From the NCBI GenBank assembly GCA_020912385.1, contig CP087207.1, positions 1,922,001 through 1,986,000 on the forward strand: DNA of 64,000 nt. Reading direction: 5' to 3'. Below the pieces are notes generated by a model. The model saw only the letters and a program-made list of their open reading frames with translations, did not search any database and was not told where the DNA came from. Below, in pieces: positions 54,902 through 64,000 of this stretch (position 1 is its first letter; each line of letters opens with the position of its first letter). The position numbers and the translations under genes were made by a program. Source of the stretch: Neofusicoccum parvum. Taxonomy: Eukaryota; Ascomycota; Dothideomycetes; Botryosphaeriales; Botryosphaeriaceae.

Positions 54902-56546
54902 TCAGAAGTTGTACCGGTTGCACCGTGCGACGCGGCGGGTGATGTCGCGGGCGGCCAGGCGCATCTGCAGCTGGCCCTCGTTGTACTCCTTCTTCAGCTC
55001 GAGCATCTCGCGCTTCTTGGCCTCGATGATGCGCTTGATGCGGTCGAGCTCGTCGCTCTGGCGCGGCGAGTCGGCGCGGCAGTTGGCCACGTAGGGCGAG
55101 TGGTCGACCGCCCACTTCTCGTAGCGCATCCAGTTCTTGTCGTCGACCGCCATCGACGACCCGTGCAGCAGGTCCGTCGCCCAGTACGCCGTCCCGCCGC
55201 CCGTCGCCAGCAGCGCCTGCGACAGCGCCCCCAGCACCAGGTCCGCCATGACGGCCTGCTGCGCCTCGAAGATCAGGTACACGGGGAACTGCCGCGCCCG
55301 GTACCGCCCGGGGAACAGCACGCCGCACATGGCCTCGACCAGGTTCATCAGGAAGCGCGCCGCCGAGTGGTCCTCGTTGGCCGCCAGCCGCGCCTCGTAG
55401 TTGACCGTGTAGGCCACGTCGACCAGCGGGAAGCGCAGCGGCTCCTGCCAGTCGCTCGTCGGGATCTTGTCGAGCCGGGCGTGCAGCTTCTGGCAGAACA
55501 GCTCCAGCTCGGCCAGCCGCGCCTCGCTGGGCGGCCCGTACGGCGACTCCAGCGACGCCAGGTACCGGCGGCGCCCGGCCTTGGCCAGGCCCTCGTTCCA
55601 CTCGCCGGGCCGCTTGACGCGGTCGACCTGCACGGCCAGGCTCCACTCGCCGGTGCGCGCGTAGCGGCGCAGGCCCTCGATCACGTCGAACAGCTCGGCC
55701 GGCGTGGGCGACTGGTTGAGCTCGTCGACCAGCACGCGCTGGTAGATGCACGGCTGGTGCCGGGCCTGCTGGCGCAGCCGGTCGAGCGCCTGGCCGGTGG
55801 CCACGTCGTGCTCGGCGTCCCAGGCCAGGTTGCCGTCGAGCAGCGCGTGCAGCACGCAGTTCTCCGTCGACGCCAGGATGTCGTAGCAGATCTTGCTGAC
55901 CGACTGGTACTTGGAGCCGACCAGGGCGTCCGTGGCCCGCTGGATGTCGCGCAGCAGCACGTCGATGAGCTGGTTGTAGCCCAGCTTCAGCGCGTTGACG
56001 TACTCCTCCCGCGACTTGTCACGTGGCTGGATCTGGTCGAGCTGGAGCGGCTCCTGCGGTCGCGCCTCCTGCGGGCTGCTGGAGTCGCTGCTGATGACGT
56101 AGCGCACGCTCGAGGCCTGCAGCTCTTCGTCTTCCTCCTGCTCGATCTCCTGCAGGCGCGCCTCGTCGTGCGCCTGCGCCAGCCGCATGCTGTGCTCCAG
56201 CGTGTGGCATGTCAGGACTGCGCGGGTCAGCAGGCATTCACGGCAGCGAGGACGAAGGAAAAATTCAGCGCGGCGCCAAGAGGTGCGGCGGAAAAACGGA
56301 GTCGATGGAGGCGGGTTGGGAGCAGGGCTGGGCATGGTGTTGACGGCGGACACTCGGGATGCAGGGCGCACCAGACGTCACCGTCGGGCGGGGGTCGCGG
56401 CGTGGGTACGTACCGTGAGCCTCGTCGTCGTCAAAGCGGGCAGGCTCCAGGCGGATGCGCTTGGCGGAGGACGAGTCGGACTGCATCGAGGCGGAGCTGG
56501 CCAGGGAGTCGAAGGAGCGTTGGCGGGAGGACGAGGACGAGGCCAT
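54902..56546 (-). CDS. Conserved-looking fungal protein of unknown function
   Basis: Two exons (56414-56546, 54902-56217) encode 482 residues; the 196-base intron has GTACGT and GCGCAG ends and keeps frame. Residues 1-45 are Ser-rich with a basic 'AKRIRLEP' element that could be a nuclear signal. Residues 60-110 are acidic and probably coiled ('DEARLQEIEQEEDEELQ'). The rest is a well-behaved alpha-helical sequence without low complexity ('DALVGSKYQSVSKICYDIL', 'CVLHALLDGNLAWDAEHD', 'YQRVLVDELNQSPTPAELF', 'AVDHSPYVANCRADSPRQS'), ending in a basic helical tail. I do not recognise a named domain. The even amino-acid composition over 400 residues argues that it is genuine. The long opposite-strand frame at 55100-56566 is a shadow of its GC-rich codons. 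Confidence 0.75.
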
Positions 56547-59500
56547 GGCGGGCGGGCGTGATGTGACAGGAGGGGAATTAATGGGTGAGGGCGGGCGAGC
56601 CGAATCGGCCGGTAGCGGGCGTGGAGCGGGAGCGGGCGCGAGAGTGAGGTCCCAACGGCCGGCGCGGGCAGGCGTGAGTCGCACCGGGCAGGTGGTTGCA
56701 ATGGTGAGTTGCTGGGAACCTGAGGCAGGAGCCGGCGGCTGTGGGTGCAAATACTTGAGGAGAGCGCAGTCGTGCCCCGATTGGGAGGGCACGCTTTGCA
56801 GGCCCCCCGGGCGGGCGAGGTGGAGGCCGGGCAGATGCGTAAGCCCGGCCAGGTGTGCAGGGCCAAGGGGCCCAAGGGCCGAGCAGCGGCGTCAAGCCCA
56901 CGGCGAACTGCGGCCGCGCGCTGCCACCCGCCGCCGCCGCGAGTCAGCCGTTTCACGCTGGCCTCGCGCCCTCCACGCCTCCCGGGCCCGCGCACTAGCG
57001 GTCTGCCACGAGATCGCTGCCGCTTGGGTGTGACCGGTGCCACCGCGGGAGCCTGCGACCTCGACCTCGCTGCTGGAGATGCTCCTCCACACCCGCCGTC
57101 GCTTCGCGCTGGATGCCGCATCTCCACCGCGCGCGATAAGCCGCGCCAGTGCCGCCCCCTGCCGCACTGCGGTGAGCCCATTGGCCGATCGCGCCAGCTC
57201 CCACGCCGCTGCTGCCACCGGGACGCGGGAGCATCCTCGAGCTCACCAGCTCGCCATCTTCCGCTGCTCGTATGGCTCCCTGCCGCCGCGGGAGAGCCGC
57301 ACACGCTCGCCAGAGCCGCGTCAAGCGAGAGCAGGCCTCCGCCATGCCCGCCGCGCCAGCTGCCGCATCCAAGCAGATACATGTACCGACACTGCTGCTC
57401 CTTTGGGCATGCCCTGCTATCTGCAGCTTGCACCTGTGAGGAACCGCCTGCATGTGCCCTGAATTGACCAATCGCGCGTGCCGTGGTATCGTCTTCTGCC
57501 GCACTCAGTGCTGCTGTATGTGCTGTATATGCTCTCCATCTCAGCCCAGGCCCGCCCAACCGCAGCGTCTGCATGCAAGCGTTTCTCGCGGCCGCGGGCT
57601 CTTCCCTCTGGGCATTCGAGACAGCGCGCCGGCTTTCCCGCAAGCAGCCGCGCCACAATGCTTAAACTCTGCGTTAAGCCCTCCAAACCCGAGCCATCGG
57701 AGCCCGCAGAAAAGATGCCGTGAAGAATCTTCCCGGCAATACGAATGCTTCTACTGCCCTTCTGGTCTTCCGACGCTGCGGTCTGTGGCGGTGGTGATAA
57801 GAAAACGTCCTGGCGAGCCAATGCCCGAGTTCATCGACTAAAATATCGCTACGAGGCGTCGCGGAGTTGCGTCCTGGAGTAGTTCAGTGCTGCGGCGCAA
57901 GCGCCTACAAGCGATTGCCATTAGTAAATGCTTTCTCTGCACTGCTTGCTTTTCAGCCAATTGCACCGGTACCCGCTCCGGCTCGATGCAACGCTCCCGC
58001 GTGGGCAGGCACTGCAGGTTGGTAGTGTGTAAACGATGGTTTCTGATGCCCGAGTGCAGAGGCCATCAAGCTGAGACGAGCGAGCAATCTCTCTTGGACG
58101 ATGACGCTGTCACAATCCCTTCCTCATCAGCCAGCCAGCACCCGCCAAACGAGGCGGTATGATTGCAATCAGCCGTGGGGACCAGAAGAACGGACGACGG
58201 GACCAGCCAGCCCGCCAGCTTTCCCTGCTCCGTCGCGGACGCGTGCAGCAGTGATCTCCTCCGTTCCTTTCCATTCCCGCTCTGGCTGTCTGTCTCCTTA
58301 AACGCCGAGCGCCGATCCGGCAAACACCTCACTTGCATCACTCACACATGGTCCGTCCCAGGGGCTGCCCGGCCGGCCTTCCCAGATCCATGTCCCTCTC
58401 CTCTCCACACACGCGCATGTGAGTTGTTGCGAGTGAGCAGATTCCCACGACTCCGACCCTCGTCACCGCACCGCTCCGTCCGCCCTCCCCAATCACGCAG
58501 CCCCGTCCCCTCCTGGGTCCCTCATCCATGAATCAAGAAGACCAAGCCACTCGAACGACGGCGCCTCAGCCCGATGACGACGACCGCGCACCAGCCGCGA
58601 CACCTGCCACAAACCGCTGACGCCGCACGCGGCCAGAAATAGCTAAATCCGCACACAGGCACTTACGCACCTACATAACGCGCACATCCAAGTAGCTAGT
58701 GGTGAACTGCCGGCCGCGCAGCGCATGCGCCCCACAACGTTCTCGCCCAGGGCCCTTTTTCCCAAAGGGCCCCTCCCCAAAGGCCATCCCCGATCGTCCC
58801 GCATTCCACGCGCGCGCGCGCACAGAGGAGGGACCCGCTCGGCGACCTATCTTCTCCCCTTCACCTTGCGTCGTTGTCGTCGCTCGTCCCTCTTTTTTTT
58901 TTTCCCTTCGCCGCTCGTGCGCTCCGATCTGCCAAGGCCGCCCTGTCCTCGGCGATTCACGGTAGCGCAGGCAACGTAGCAGCGGGCTTGGCATCAGGAG
59001 AGACAGACAGAGAGGCAGAACGCGGCGTGGCTTGAATCATCTCTGCAGCGTGCGGGGGGCCAACGGGCAGGTACTCGGGGGCAAACCGCTCCCCAAGGTT
59101 TGAAAGCCGAAGTTTGTGGCAGGTACGTACAGCACGTTCGACCCGGTACCCACGTCGACCCGGCCCCGGCCCTTGGGAGTCAAGGCCAGGGCGATCTACG
59201 CGGATACGAAGGATGCGTGCAGCAGAGCGACAGCGCGCCCGCTCTCGCTTGTCCAGCCCGTCGAGCAGGGCCTCTCGGACGCCCGTCGAGGGAAATAGGC
59301 GATCCCGTTTCCCGCGGGGAAGGAGACGCGAGCCATGCGCAGCCCGTCGGCTTCTGAGGATTCGGAAGGAGGAGGAGGGGGGAAGCTGTGAAACGACAGG
59401 CGTCCAGCTCTGCGTGTGGCGGTGGGCGCGATCATGCAGGCTTCCCGGCTGCCCTTCTGCGCCATTTTGTCATGCTGCTTGCTGTCTCCTTTACCCGACT

Positions 59501-59960
59501 CGTGCCTGCCTGTTCATGTTTGCACGTGGGTGCCGATGCTTTCTTATACCGGTGGGGGTGGGCACTTAGATCTCAAGTTGAATTTAGACCACTCAATCGT
59601 TCGTCGCTCCTTTCCAATGGAAGCTCGTCAGATTTCTTGCTGCATCTACGCATTGTGTTTACGCCGTCGTAGGCTCCATCCTACAGAGGATCATGAGGTG
59701 TCGGCGTTAGAATTCGCCGACATCGCCGATAACACGCACATCTGCGGCGATAAGAGCGGGGCTACACTACGGCGAAAAAATTTCAACACCAAAAAGACAA
59801 ACGGCGTTGCCATCCACAACAACCACACAGAAGCCCTGCTGCGCATGAGTTTCAAGGGCCAAAAGCAAAAAAAGAAGGGTGTTGTTTTACGACCAGCACG
59901 GGACTCTGAATTGAATGTTAGAAATCATGTACCAACTTGGACTTGAACAGTTGAACTTAC
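56547..59960. other. 3.4-kb stretch without a supported gene
   Basis: It begins with the promoter of the preceding gene (CT- and GC-rich). Overlapping Arg/Ala/Pro-rich frames at 56400-57600 are unsupported. A short T run lies near 58891-58901. The end near 59550-59900 is AT-richer. No RNA gene other than the tRNA-like element just downstream was recognised. Confidence 0.45.
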
Positions 59961-60037
59961 CGAACCCGCAACCTTGCGCTGTACCTGGACTCGTCCGTTG
60001 GTAGGAGGCGCACGCGCTACCATTGCGCCAACCGGCC
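59961..60037 (-). pseudogene. tRNA-Arg(CCT)-like remnant with intron, 3' arm lost
   Basis: On the minus strand from 60037 the order is: acceptor 5' half GGCCGGT; T8-G9; D-arm GCGC-AATGGTA-GCGC; anticodon stem TGCGC pairing with GCGCA (59975-59979); loop CTCCTA with anticodon CCT at 60003-60005; and an intron-like insert of about 21 bases directly 3' of the position after the anticodon. AGGTT and GCGGG-TTCG follow, where the T-arm begins. From there the expected CCCGC and the acceptor 3' half ACCGGCC are missing. A B-box-like GTTCAAGTCC occurs further on at 59939-59948. The 5' three-quarters is a convincing tRNA; the 3' part is not. Confidence 0.65.
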
Positions 60038-60909
60038 CCTTGATGGAATGTGCTCTTGCTGGCCATGTTTATATCCAAAGTAAAAAGTCGAGGAAGCACC
60101 GTGCGCGGTCGTTTGGGACTCGCCGCGACGCGGAAACGCTGCAGACAGCCGCAAATGCGAGGAAACAGCACCCACCACGTCCCAAGGTATGTTCAGTTTC
60201 AGATCATTTTTCTGTAGATAAAAGTCCCGGATTGGTAATGGTCACGTGGGCTGTCCCGGAAAAGACGATGTCCGGGGGTTGTCTCTCCAGAATAACACAG
60301 GAACCGGGTAATGCTCTACTTCTCGATGCAGGGCTAATGTATTTAGCAGTATGCTTGAGAAAAAAAAGCTCTCAGCCACGAGTTTGTGACTGAAGAAGTG
60401 AGCCCCTCTGGACGGGTAGTAGTGGAGACCACGAGATTCCGCGATATCCGTCCGAGTCTCCACATGACGGTGGGACGGGAGACCTGGAAACGGAATACTA
60501 TGAGGCGGGCCACTGTGGAACAATACCTCCGCGGAGCGGCAATTCGGATCACGGCTTCCAGTTCTTGACTCATTGGAACACGTCGCTAACAATGCGTGGC
60601 GTATAGCGGACAGACTGAGCCTTGTTCGAGATGACAGTCACGATGGCACTACGTGGTCGGTTCTCGAAGTGCTGCAACTGCCTCCCTTCACGGGCAGTTG
60701 AAGCATTCATCCGGATGCATTTGTCATTTCTTTCATTGAACATTTGTGTCTTGGACGAACGCTCCGATTGCCCATGAGGGTATGCACGCGTTGATATTCT
60801 GTCCGAGCCGACCTGCTACCTCCAACACGTCCGGAGCCAGTGGGCTGGTGGCCGTATCGACAGGAGAAGTCGGCGTGGAGGCGGTCGGGTCTTTCTGACC
60901 ACTGTATAC
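60038..60909. other. Intergenic
   Basis: No gene recognised; 3' flank of the methyltransferase gene. Confidence 0.4.
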
Positions 60910-61995
60910 CTACCTATGATCCAGCCACTGGGATGCTTCCGCTCTCCAGCAAACCACGCTACGACCATTGCCGCGGCCCACGGTGCGGAAGCCAGATACT
61001 CCTTCGACGATTGGTATGGAGGTCATGTCCTTTGCGGCGGGTTCATCTCTCCAGACTTCAATGCCTTGCCACGAGCCTCTCAATCTGGCCATTTCCGCGA
61101 CTCGTATGGCCTGGTCCGTGTCGGCAGTTTCGAACAGCACAACCTTGGCTTGTACTCGGTCTGCAACGTCCAGTAGTCTTGGGTAGAATAGATCCCCACG
61201 ATCCTCGGTTGAGGCATCCAAAGGAGGAGGTACAAGGGCTAGTTTGGGCTCGAAGTTGCGGACCGAGCGGGTGGTCGTTTGAACAAAGGCCTGCGGCGAA
61301 ATGTACGGTGGATTGGAGATGAGCACATCCCATTGGAGGAGGTCGTTCTCGCGAAGCAGATGCATGAGCGGAGCTGCACAGCCGGGCGATGAAGCCAAGT
61401 CCTCAGCTAGCACATCTGCGCGTGCGAATGCCGTCCGTCTCGAGCCACATCGCTGCCCGTTGTACCTGGCCAAGCTAAGGCATCGCGGGGAGATGTCAAC
61501 ACCAACCAATTGGAGATGCGGGGCGGCACGAAAGTCGCGGAACAGGTCTTCAAAAAGGAGCGGGATGCACCCGGTGCCGGTACAGAGGTCGAGCACGCGG
61601 AGTTGGTTGGGCAAGGCCGGCGAAGATTGCAAGCGCTCAACAAGGTGGGTGATGGACGCTGCGGTTTCCTGTCTTGCTCCAGGTCAGCGCGCGCATGTGC
61701 GGTTTGGCGCTCAGACTCACCGCGGGATGAGGACGCCGGGCCGACAAGCAATCTCCAGGTCGCCAAAGAACTCGGTGCCGAGAATGTACTGCAGCGGCCG
61801 ACCCAAGGCGCGCTGGCGCACCATGGAGCGCAGCCGCGATGGCCACGCGGCGGGGGCGTGTTTCACGGCATGTTCGCGGAGCCAGCGCAGCTCGTTGCGA
61901 GCAGAGGCGAGGTCGCGGCAGGCGAGCAGCAGGCGCGGCAGCAGAGCGTCGAGGCGGCGGGCGTGACGCAGCAGACGGGGCGGGAGTCGTGGCAT
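60910..61995 (-). CDS. MTQ1: HemK-type N5-glutamine methyltransferase, mitochondrial release-factor modifying (MTQ1-like)
   Basis: Two exons (61721-61995, 60910-61672) encode 345 residues. The enzyme methylates the GGQ glutamine of the mitochondrial peptide-release factor using S-adenosylmethionine. An Arg-rich N-terminus suits mitochondrial import. The N-terminal helical domain has 'RALGRPLQYILGTEFFGDL', the linker 'GVLIPRQETAAS' crosses the intron, the SAM motif is 'LDLCTGTGCIPL' (about 119-130), and the catalytic NPPY lies at 212-215. The acceptor is set at AAG before 61672 because it restores IPRQET; the nearer CAG would shift the frame. The C-terminus follows the family with some divergence. 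It is divergently oriented to the 2EXR-like gene at 63041. Confidence 0.92.
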
Positions 61996-63040
61996 TGGAG
62001 AGGAGGAGGCTAGTCGCGGAAATGACAGGCATGGCCGACGCGGGACGAGTGGAGCCGCGCGGATCCCGAGTCGAGCTTATCGACGCTGCCCCTGAACATC
62101 ACCGCGCCTCGAGCATCACGGCTTGTCGTCCGCATTCCGCTCTCTGCGCCTGTTCCTGGCACTGCCGCTCGGACGCGTCTAGCCTGCTTGCAGCCTCGCT
62201 CATTTCGACCATCACGAGTCCGCCAGCCGGCTTGCAACCCGCCGCGGCGTCGCGTCTGCTCCAGTCGGCTCATTTCGAGCAGCACTCGCCGTGGCGCAGC
62301 TCATGACTCTCCAGCCGGCCGCCGTCGAGGATACACGACCCTGCCGCACGCCCGCTGCAGCTTGAAACGCCGCGTGACGCTGCCGGCCTGCGTTTCTCCG
62401 CACTGCTTCGTGTTCGGCTCAGCCTCCCGCGCCGCCGCCCGCCCGCCGCGGGCCCAGCTCTCGCCTCCGGCCGGCAGCCCGGCCTGAACAAGCCCTCGCG
62501 GCAGCATGGCAGACGTCCAGCTCCCGCCGCCGGAGCAGGGTCTCAGGGTGGCATGCGGATGCGTATCGAGTATGATCGCCTGCGACATGATCGCCCGTGC
62601 ATCCCGGCTGCCCATCAGCTATTATGATTCGGGGCGATGTGATATGATAACACCGTTTCTCATTTGCTGATCTGCCCCGACCGCCGCCAAATCGAGCTCG
62701 GCAATTTCTGCTGAAGCAGAGTAAGGCCGAGTGTCCGTCTGCACACGCAGCGCTGGCCGTGGTGTGGTTGCCGTAGTCTCAAGGCTGCTTCTAAACGTCT
62801 CCATCTTATTAAAGCCGGTGGCATGCCGCGATTTTTGCCTTGGCCGGCCTCCCTTGCGCAAAGTGGCCTGAGCGCCCAGTCCAATGTGCAGCCACCCCTT
62901 TTAATAGAACAGTTCCCCTTCCCGATCTCCGCTCCCGTCAGCTATATCCTTGTCGTCTTCGCTCGCTTCTTGCCTTACGGAAAATCCTCTTTTTCTCTGT
63001 CCCTCGTTCTCCTTCTCTCGCTCTCTCGACATTCGGCACC
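61996..63040. promoter_or_regulatory. 1-kb divergent intergenic region
   Basis: It holds the promoters of the methyltransferase (left) and of the 2EXR-like gene (right). The last 150 bases are strongly CT-rich, and 'cttttaataga' near 62898 could serve as a TATA-like element for the right gene. No coding frame supported. Confidence 0.45.
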
Positions 63041-64000
63041 ATGCCAGCAGCAATCCAGCCCGTGGCGGCCAGCCATCCGTTATTCTGTTCCACCCTACCA
63101 TCGAAAGTCCAGGACGATCCGGTTTTGAAAGCCGCACAAAACATTATATCCATCCACAACGTTAAGAACAAGATACTTTGCCATGTTTCGCTACCACTTT
63201 CCCTTGAGGCACTTCCTTACACTTCCATCGACCCGGGACACGGCCGTTACTACCGGATATCTCGCGCCTCTCTCCTTGGCAACTATCCCGAATACTCCAA
63301 CTACGATGGCATGTGGGACACAGTCGTCCGTATCCGCCTTTCCGGCAAGTCTGTTGAAGTCCGCGATGGCGACGACTGGCTCCCCCTCGGCCACTACCTG
63401 TCTCACCTCCCTTCCGTGAAAGAATACTGGGCCGGTCCCGGCTCGGAGCAATGGCGCCAATCCCTGGAATGGGACACCAACGGCCAGCACTTCCCCCTGA
63501 TGGACCTTCCCGGCGAGATCCGCAACATGATTTACGACTACGCCGCCTCCTTCTGCTACCCCTACGAATTCGAGCACGGCTTCAACTACATGGCCGCCGC
63601 CGGCACCGACGGCCTCCTGTACAAAGAATACGGCCGGCACGGCACGCACCTCCAAGCCGAGCTCTTCGGGCGGGGCCGGGTGCTCAACGGCGCCGGGCCG
63701 GTCCTCCCGCTGCTCCTCGCGTCCAAGCAGGTCCACGCCGAGTTCAGCGCGCGGCTGCACCGCAACATGGAGTTCCGGTTCCAGGGCGCGTGGCCGCTGC
63801 GGCGCTTCGCCGAGTGCCAGGTGCAGCCGGCCTCGCAGACGCTGGCCAAGGTGACGCTGCAGATGACGACGTGGAACCTGGTCAAGTTCTTCGGCGTCTG
63901 GATCAACCAGTCGGCGCGCCCCTGGGGCCAGCCCGACGCCGAGTGCCTGCGCGGCCTGCCGCTGCGCGAGCTGGAGCTGCGCCTCGGCCACCGCGAGGAC
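63041..64000 (+). CDS. 2EXR/F-box-like 'LRNxIY' family protein, 3' part outside window
   Basis: An open frame of exactly 320 codons runs from the ATG at 63041 to the window end without a stop. The N-terminal 150 residues include 'VVRIRLSGKSVEVRDGDDW'. The family core follows: 'LPGEIRNMIYDYAASFCYPYE', 'HGFNYMAAAG', 'GRVLNGAGPVLPLLLASKQV', 'MEFRFQGAWPLRRF'. These blocks align in order with the intact gene at 40372-41757 (SGELRNLIYEYC, YGWNYL, SRIINGAAPPLGLLLANKQI, MDFRFVE). The start is preceded by a CT-rich leader and 'ggcaccATG'. Codons are strongly G/C-ending, unlike the two family members at 40-43 kb, indicating a resident, expressed copy in core DNA. Function of the family is unknown. Confidence 0.82.
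   Translation, partial: MPAAIQPVAASHPLFCSTLPSKVQDDPVLKAAQNIISIHNVKNKILCHVSLPLSLEALPYTSIDPGHGRYYRISRASLLGNYPEYSNYDGMWDTVVRIRLSGKSVEVRDGDDWLPLGHYLSHLPSVKEYWAGPGSEQWRQSLEWDTNGQHFPLMDLPGEIRNMIYDYAASFCYPYEFEHGFNYMAAAGTDGLLYKEYGRHGTHLQAELFGRGRVLNGAGPVLPLLLASKQVHAEFSARLHRNMEFRFQGAWPLRRFAECQVQPASQTLAKVTLQMTTWNLVKFFGVWINQSARPWGQPDAECLRGLPLRELELRLGHRED

Noticed and set aside
55100..56566. 488-codon plus-strand frame opposite the unknown protein
   Set aside because: Val/Leu/Arg/Gln repeat-like antisense shadow; the minus-strand frame has balanced composition and proper splicing.

Overview
The window is nuclear DNA of a filamentous ascomycete (Pezizomycotina). This is inferred from short GT-AG introns of about 45-75 bp, CT-rich leaders ahead of start codons, and families typical of these fungi: an AA9 polysaccharide monooxygenase, a heme-thiolate peroxidase, a PNP-NACHT-ankyrin NLR, 2EXR-like 'LRNxIY' proteins and CorA-like proteins lacking GMN. 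A dothideomycete would fit, but the rank is not proven. There is no sign of bacterial, plasmid or CRISPR sequence.

Layout: 0-6.4 kb carries the 5' part of an AIM32-like mitochondrial gene (minus), a divergently transcribed degenerate short-chain dehydrogenase, a secreted heme-thiolate peroxidase and an AA9 LPMO. 6.4-9.8 kb is gene-free and holds a 28-base poly-C run. 9.8-15 kb is AT-richer accessory DNA: a CorA-like gene broken by two in-frame TAG codons, a Cys-rich zinc-binding-type protein, a small secreted Cys-rich protein and an NLR N-terminal-like fragment. 15.8-20.5 kb holds core genes on the minus strand: dolichyldiphosphatase and an RGS protein with membrane segments. 20.5-25.2 kb appears empty. 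25-31.5 kb holds the intact CorA-like paralogue, an FMN-dependent 2-hydroxyacid dehydrogenase, a 52-residue zinc-ribbon miniprotein and a RING-like protein. 32.4-36.6 kb is a complete PNP-NACHT-ankyrin NLR whose last ankyrin repeat is interrupted by an 18-base G run; shortening the run by one base restores the repeat reading frame. 37-45.3 kb holds a GPI-type secreted protein, a probably frameshifted small gene, an intact and a broken 2EXR-like gene, and an epoxide hydrolase. 45.3-51 kb is accessory DNA with a P450 pseudogene and a 73-bp tandem duplication. 51.3-64 kb returns to ordinary genes: a Dal5-type MFS transporter, a fungal protein of unknown function, a tRNA-Arg(CCT)-like remnant, a HemK/MTQ1 methyltransferase and the 5' part of a third 2EXR-like gene running off the end.

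The genes do not form one biosynthetic cluster. The secreted oxidative enzymes at 3-6 kb suit growth on plant material. The NLR, the NLR-like fragment, the CorA-like pair and the 2EXR-like set are lineage-variable families, and broken members sit mainly in the AT-richer blocks, which suggests a mosaic of stable core blocks and decaying accessory islands. Exon boundaries were placed by eye from splice consensus, reading-frame continuity and comparison of paralogues within the window.
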